Assembly: GCA_964489295.1 (NCBI GenBank)
Contig: CAZAXT010000010.1
Coordinates: 1-28,411, forward strand
Source: QS-5-54-17 sp964489295
GTDB lineage: Bacteria; Patescibacteriota; Saccharimonadia; QS-5-54-17
Direction of reading: 5' to 3'
DNA length: 28,411 nt
Position numbers and translations under genes: made by a program
Notes under the pieces: generated by a model
Seen by the model: only the letters and a program-made list of their open reading frames with translations
Told to the model about the DNA's origin: nothing
The model's database searches: none
Part shown: one piece after another, positions 24,999 to 28,411 of the stretch
How positions within the stretch are numbered: position 1 is the first letter of the stretch
Layout: every line of letters begins with the position of its first letter

Positions 24999-25772
24999 TC
25001 AAAACCCATAGGCCTGCCAGACACCGGTCGTGACAGCTTCGAATTTCTGGGTGTGTTGCATATGGAATACGCCGATGTAGGTAGCCAGCCATGTCGGATC
25101 TATCGAACTGATCGAGGTCATGCTGATCCGATCGCTCCCGGCAACCAGTACACGCTCGTCGCTGTAGCACACCAGGATCGAATCCATCTGTTCGCCCAAA
25201 GCACTCAGCAGCTTCTGTTCCTTTTGCAGATCGGGCGATTTGACGTAGGTGGGTATATGCCAGGCTTTGGCCAGTTCCGAGAGTGTCTGCGGCGTTCCAA
25301 CTAATACCGCCGCCCGGGCGATGCTATCGGGTGCTTGGATCAAGGAGCGGATAATGTCATCGGTGATGATGCACGGCGTCTCCACTTCACTCAAAAGCGA
25401 TTCCAGCAAACCGATGGTTTCGGCATTGTGGCTTAATTCGCCCGGCAGGAGGACCGCGTCGGATTCGGATATGTATCGGCGGATGTCGGATTCGGCCGTC
25501 CGGGACAGCGATCCGGCGGGTGTTTCGGCTGCGAATATGCAATCCGGCAACGCGCCGACGATTTTCTGTAATGACTTAGGCAATATGACTGCCGTTTCTC
25601 CCGCCCCGGCTTCTCCAGCGGCCCGGTAGCTGGTTTGGGTGCGGCTGAACTGCCGGGCGTGCCCGCCGATGATCAGCAACCGGCCGGCAGCCCGGCGATT
25701 AACTGGCTGGTTCCACAGGATCTCCGGGAACAGCGGCTCTTCAGTCTGTTTTATTAAGGACATATGCGTCAT
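24999..25772 (-). CDS. Ribokinase-fold protein resembling NAD(P)H-hydrate dehydratase (YjeF C-terminal), degenerate
   Basis: About 257 residues from the ATG at 25772; a TTG three codons earlier (25781) and an ATG three codons later are alternatives, and no ribosome site decides. The first half resembles the YjeF C-terminal domain: GRLLIIGGHARQFSRTQTSYRAAGEAGAG, then DAVLLPGELSHNAET and CIITDDIIRSL where the family has its glycine-rich and aspartate motifs. The family repairs hydrated NADH/NADPH. The diagnostic GGxGD motif near the C-terminus is missing (SISSIDPTWLATYIG instead), so activity is doubtful. It lies about 30 bases after endonuclease IV, in the same operon. The fold assignment is moderate; the function is uncertain. 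Confidence 0.6.
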   Translation of the reverse strand: MTHMSLIKQTEEPLFPEILWNQPVNRRAAGRLLIIGGHARQFSRTQTSYRAAGEAGAGETAVILPKSLQKIVGALPDCIFAAETPAGSLSRTAESDIRRYISESDAVLLPGELSHNAETIGLLESLLSEVETPCIITDDIIRSLIQAPDSIARAAVLVGTPQTLSELAKAWHIPTYVKSPDLQKEQKLLSALGEQMDSILVCYSDERVLVAGSDRISMTSISSIDPTWLATYIGVFHMQHTQKFEAVTTGVWQAYGF

Positions 25773-25802
25773 AAATATCAATGCTGGTTAATGTATGCAC
25801 AG

Positions 25803-26642
25803 CTAACTGCGTAACGCTTTCAGTCGGTCGACGTTGGCTTTGTCCGGTCCGTTATTGTCAACGCCGGGTACCTCCAGTATGCCACTGGTATTACTGAACC
25901 GCGTATCGTTGATGATCGTCCGGAATGCTTCGGCGCCAATGTAGCCGTCGCCGATGTTCTCGTGCCGGTCTTTATAGGTATCGATATCATGCATGGAATC
26001 ATTCAGGTGTAAAACCGACAGCCTGTCCAGACCGACCGTCTCATCGAATTGCCGGATCAGCTCCTCCCATTGCTGGGCCGTTCGAAGATCATACCCGGAG
26101 GTAAAAGCGTGGGCCGTATCAAGGCAGACTTTCAGGCGCGGATGGTTGTCACAGGCTTCGATGATCTGGCCGAGTTCGTTGAACGTGCCACCGATCAAAT
26201 CCCCTGCTCCGGCTGAGTTTTCCAGGATGACTTCGGCTTCGGTGTCGCTGTCGAGCACTTCCCGTAAGCAATCACGAATGCGTGGCAGGGCGGCTTCGAA
26301 TCCTTCGCCTTTGTGCGAGCCAAGATGCGTGACGGCGCCGCGGGCACCCAGCGTATCGCAATTGCGTAAAGCGGTTATAAATGTCTCGGTGGATTTCCGG
26401 CGATGTTCCTCGTCAGCCGTGCCGTAACTGGTCAGGTACATGACGTGGATCAAAGCTTCGGCCAAGCCGTGTTCTTCCATGGCGTTGCGGAATTTCTCGC
26501 CCTGCTCCTTGGTATAAGTCGGTTGCTTCCACATCCGCGGGCTGCCGGCGAATATCTGCACCGACTGGCCTCCTTCTGTCGCGGCCCGTTCCGGTGCATT
26601 CTCCACTCCACCACCCGAACTGACATGCAAACCGATCAACAT
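25803..26642 (-). CDS. nfo: Endonuclease IV (AP endonuclease)
   Basis: 279 residues, usual length. A TIM-barrel enzyme that nicks DNA 5' of abasic sites with three zinc ions. The metal ligands are present: H66, H106 (THLGSH), E141 (ILENSAG), D175 and H178 (CLDTAHAF), H212 (LHLNDS), D225 and H227 (KDRHENIGDG), E257 (ILEVPG). These track the E. coli Nfo positions with a shift of only 3-4. The start is ATG at 26642, with TACAAT at exactly -12 to -7 and no ribosome site, so the message is probably leaderless. The YjeF-like gene follows. Confidence 0.97.
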   Translation of the reverse strand: MLIGLHVSSGGGVENAPERAATEGGQSVQIFAGSPRMWKQPTYTKEQGEKFRNAMEEHGLAEALIHVMYLTSYGTADEEHRRKSTETFITALRNCDTLGARGAVTHLGSHKGEGFEAALPRIRDCLREVLDSDTEAEVILENSAGAGDLIGGTFNELGQIIEACDNHPRLKVCLDTAHAFTSGYDLRTAQQWEELIRQFDETVGLDRLSVLHLNDSMHDIDTYKDRHENIGDGYIGAEAFRTIINDTRFSNTSGILEVPGVDNNGPDKANVDRLKALRS

Positions 26643-26648
26643 AGTTCA

Positions 26649-26654
26649 ATTGTA
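26649..26654 (-). promoter_or_regulatory. Leaderless -10 of nfo
   Basis: TACAAT (5 of 6 matches) occupies bases -12 to -7 from the A of the nfo ATG. Transcription would therefore begin at the start codon. Confidence 0.55.
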
Positions 26655-26715
26655 TACGCAAGCACGCAATACGCACAATCAGGATCGTGCACCGTAGTTA
26701 TGTATTCATCCTGGG

Positions 26716-26740
26716 GATTCTTCACTGTGTTTAGAATGAC
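26716..26740 (+). repeat. Second TGAGCG-type inverted element, reverse orientation
   Basis: GATTCTTCACTGTGTT then TAGAATGAC. ATTCT and AGAAT pair. It resembles the reverse complement of GTCATTCTGAGCG...AAGAATC elements that recur in many bacterial genomes. Partner of the copy at 22441-22465. Confidence 0.6.
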
Positions 26741-26956
26741 AACCCTGAACTTCCGTTTCGAATTCCAAATTCGGAATCCTAAACAAATCCGAATATCAAT
26801 GCTTTTATATTTGAAACGTTTCTCTTGTTTGACACTATGCCCTCTGCGTTTTGCGTTCGCTTGCCACTGTCAGCACACGCTACACAATCCTGAAGTACTG
26901 TATACTAATACCCCTTACTCCACTCCTGCCATGTGCTATGCTGTCATAGGTAATTT

Positions 26957-26965
26957 TGCGACAAT
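26957..26965 (+). promoter_or_regulatory. Extended -10, leaderless, of the GT2 gene
   Basis: TGCGACAAT: TG, one base, then GACAAT at exactly -12 to -7 from the ATG at 26972. No ribosome site is present. Confidence 0.5.
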
Positions 26966-26971
26966 AGATTT

Positions 26972-28411
26972 ATGAAAACCGCTCCCGAAAACCCCTATCA
27001 CGATTGGATCCAGCGCCTGCTGGAGATTATGACCGGTGCCATGTCATGGGCGTTCTTCCTTCTGCTTATCCTGCTGAGCTATTTTTCCGTCATATGGGCC
27101 GCCTACATACTGATCGCGTACATCCTGCTGTGGTTTTTCAAGATACTCGGCTACAGCAATCGGCTGGTGCGCGGCTATTGGCATATCAAACTGACCGAGC
27201 GGATCGACTGGTATGCAAGATTGAACGACCTGAAAGATCCCGTCAGAGCGCTGGAAACACTCGATCGTGAAATCAAAAACACCTCTCGACGGCGAGAGCG
27301 AGCCGTACTGAAATTTTACCGATACCTGCTGAGTCAAGCCGTGGATCATCAGGATGAGATTCTTGACCCCGCCCGCGTCCGCCATGTGGCGCTCGTCTCC
27401 ATTTACAATGAAGATACGGCCATCCTGGAAGACACGATACAGTCGATCATCGCCGCCAATTATGACGTTTCGGAGATGTTTCTGGTGGTTGCCTATGAGG
27501 AGCGCGGCGGGCCGGAGATCGAAGCCGGCGTCCAGGACCTGGTATCACGTTACGGTGAGTATTTTGCCGTGGCCGAAGCCGTCAAGCACCCCGATGACAT
27601 CAAGACCAAAGCCGCCAACATCACCAACGCGGCCACATGGCTAACCAAGTATATACGTGATCACGACATCGACCCCGAACACGTCATGGTCACCACGCTG
27701 GATGTCGATAGCCGTCCCAGCAAGCACTATTTCGCCGAGCTGACTTACCGCTATGCCATTACTCCCAACCGGGTTCACGTGTCGTATCAGCCGATTTCGA
27801 TGTTTTTTAACAACATCTGGGACGCGCCGGCGCTGGTCCGGGTAGTAGCCGCCTGTAACAGTTTCTGGGTGCTGATGGAAGCTTTGCGGCCACACCGATT
27901 GCGCAACTTTTCAGCCCACGGTCAAAGTCTGCAAACCCTTATCGACACTGATTACTGGAATCTCAGGTCAGTGGTCGAAGACGGGCACCAGTACTGGCGG
28001 ACCTATTTTACCTATAAAGGTGATCACAAAGTATCGCCGATCTACAGTCCGATCTATCAGGACGCGGTGCTGGTGGAAGGATATTGGCGGACGTTCAAGG
28101 CGCAATTCTATCAATTGCGCCGGTGGGTCTATGGCGTGGTAGATACCCCGTACGTGATACGGCAGAGTTTTCACGAGCCGGATATACCATGGTCGACCAA
28201 GCTGATTCATATCTACCGTCAAGTCGAAGCGTATTTCAGTCTGGCGGTCGGTCCGATCGTTCTGGCGGTCGGTGGCTGGTTACCATTACTCATTCATACC
28301 GAAGGCACGAGTTCTATACTGGCATTGCAACTCCCGACGATCGTTGGTTTCATCCAGACGTTGGCGCTGTTCGGGCTGATCGCGCCCATCATCAGCAGTC
28401 TGATCAGTATC
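26972..28411 (+). CDS. Membrane GT2-family glycosyltransferase, cut by the window end
   Basis: 480 residues are visible and the frame is still open at the last base. Two N-terminal membrane segments (about 26-58) precede a cytosolic GT-A domain: VALVSIYNEDTAILEDTIQSI, DVD at 244-246 for metal and sugar nucleotide, VVEDG at 334-338 with the catalytic-type aspartate, and QLRRW at 381-385. This set is typical of processive synthases of the cellulose/hyaluronan kind. A further hydrophobic region starts near 420. Product unknown; a surface polysaccharide is likely. The ATG is favoured because an extended -10 lies right before it and no upstream start fits. Confidence 0.88.
   Translation, partial: MKTAPENPYHDWIQRLLEIMTGAMSWAFFLLLILLSYFSVIWAAYILIAYILLWFFKILGYSNRLVRGYWHIKLTERIDWYARLNDLKDPVRALETLDREIKNTSRRRERAVLKFYRYLLSQAVDHQDEILDPARVRHVALVSIYNEDTAILEDTIQSIIAANYDVSEMFLVVAYEERGGPEIEAGVQDLVSRYGEYFAVAEAVKHPDDIKTKAANITNAATWLTKYIRDHDIDPEHVMVTTLDVDSRPSKHYFAELTYRYAITPNRVHVSYQPISMFFNNIWDAPALVRVVAACNSFWVLMEALRPHRLRNFSAHGQSLQTLIDTDYWNLRSVVEDGHQYWRTYFTYKGDHKVSPIYSPIYQDAVLVEGYWRTFKAQFYQLRRWVYGVVDTPYVIRQSFHEPDIPWSTKLIHIYRQVEAYFSLAVGPIVLAVGGWLPLLIHTEGTSSILALQLPTIVGFIQTLALFGLIAPIISSLISI

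Larger units (their letters stand above)
26655..26971. repeat. Gap between nfo and the GT2 gene, filled with repeat-like sequence
   Basis: It contains ACGCAAGCACGCAATACGCA (26656-26675), a TGAGCG-type relative (26716-26740), and an AATTCCAAATTCGGAATCCTAAACAAATCCGAATATCAA block in several parts (26760-26798). Further words such as GCGTTTTGCGTTCGC occupy the rest. No gene is credible here. Confidence 0.5.

Overview
The window looks like a chromosomal segment of a small-genome bacterium of the Patescibacteria/CPR type, possibly Saccharibacteria. This is an inference from gene content: an N-terminally anchored VirD4/TraG-like ATPase without other secretion genes, a sigma-region-4 protein with HARE-type winged helices, a DUF3048 protein, a PEGA/propeller protein, a sortase with a very long disordered arm, and many short compact operons. 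TAA, TAG and TGA all terminate genes, so the standard bacterial code applies. Base composition is close to balanced in genes and AT-rich in the gaps. No transposase, phage gene or CRISPR array is visible.

Layout. Positions 131-6210 (minus) hold topA, then the sigma-4/HARE regulator with its own perfect consensus promoter, then the VirD4-like ATPase. Positions 6211-6708 lack a gene but hold a promoter, four strong hairpins and a terminator: the signature of an unannotated RNA of about 200 nt on the plus strand, the most interesting item here. Positions 6709-8712 (minus) are pth and der, separated by an AT-rich repeat. Positions 8862-12102 (minus) form a two-component operon, with membrane histidine kinase and stand-alone receiver, translationally coupled to an RsuA/RluB-type pseudouridine synthase. 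Then come tRNA-Glu(CUC) and an LssY_C membrane protein (plus), a gltX-DUF3048 pair (minus), and a cell-surface operon (19703 to 16239, minus) of a GT4 glycosyltransferase, a WecG/TagA glycosyltransferase, a zinc-ribbon/DUF4367 protein and a small membrane protein. mreB (minus) and a PEGA/propeller gene (plus) diverge across only 22 bp. A sortase with a P/Q-rich arm of about 490 residues, tRNA-Leu(CAA), a degenerate YjeF-like protein, endonuclease IV, and a GT2 membrane glycosyltransferase that runs off the right edge complete the window.

Themes. Much of the content concerns the cell envelope (mreB, sortase, GT4, WecG/TagA, GT2, PEGA, DUF3048) and the rest is mostly housekeeping translation and DNA maintenance. 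Three genome-style features recur: -10 hexamers placed so close to start codons that the messages should be leaderless (mreB, nfo, GT2; probably gltX and PEGA); long Q/N/P/S-rich disordered arms on otherwise ordinary proteins; and intergenic gaps filled by degenerate short-word repeats plus two copies of a TGAGCG-type inverted element.
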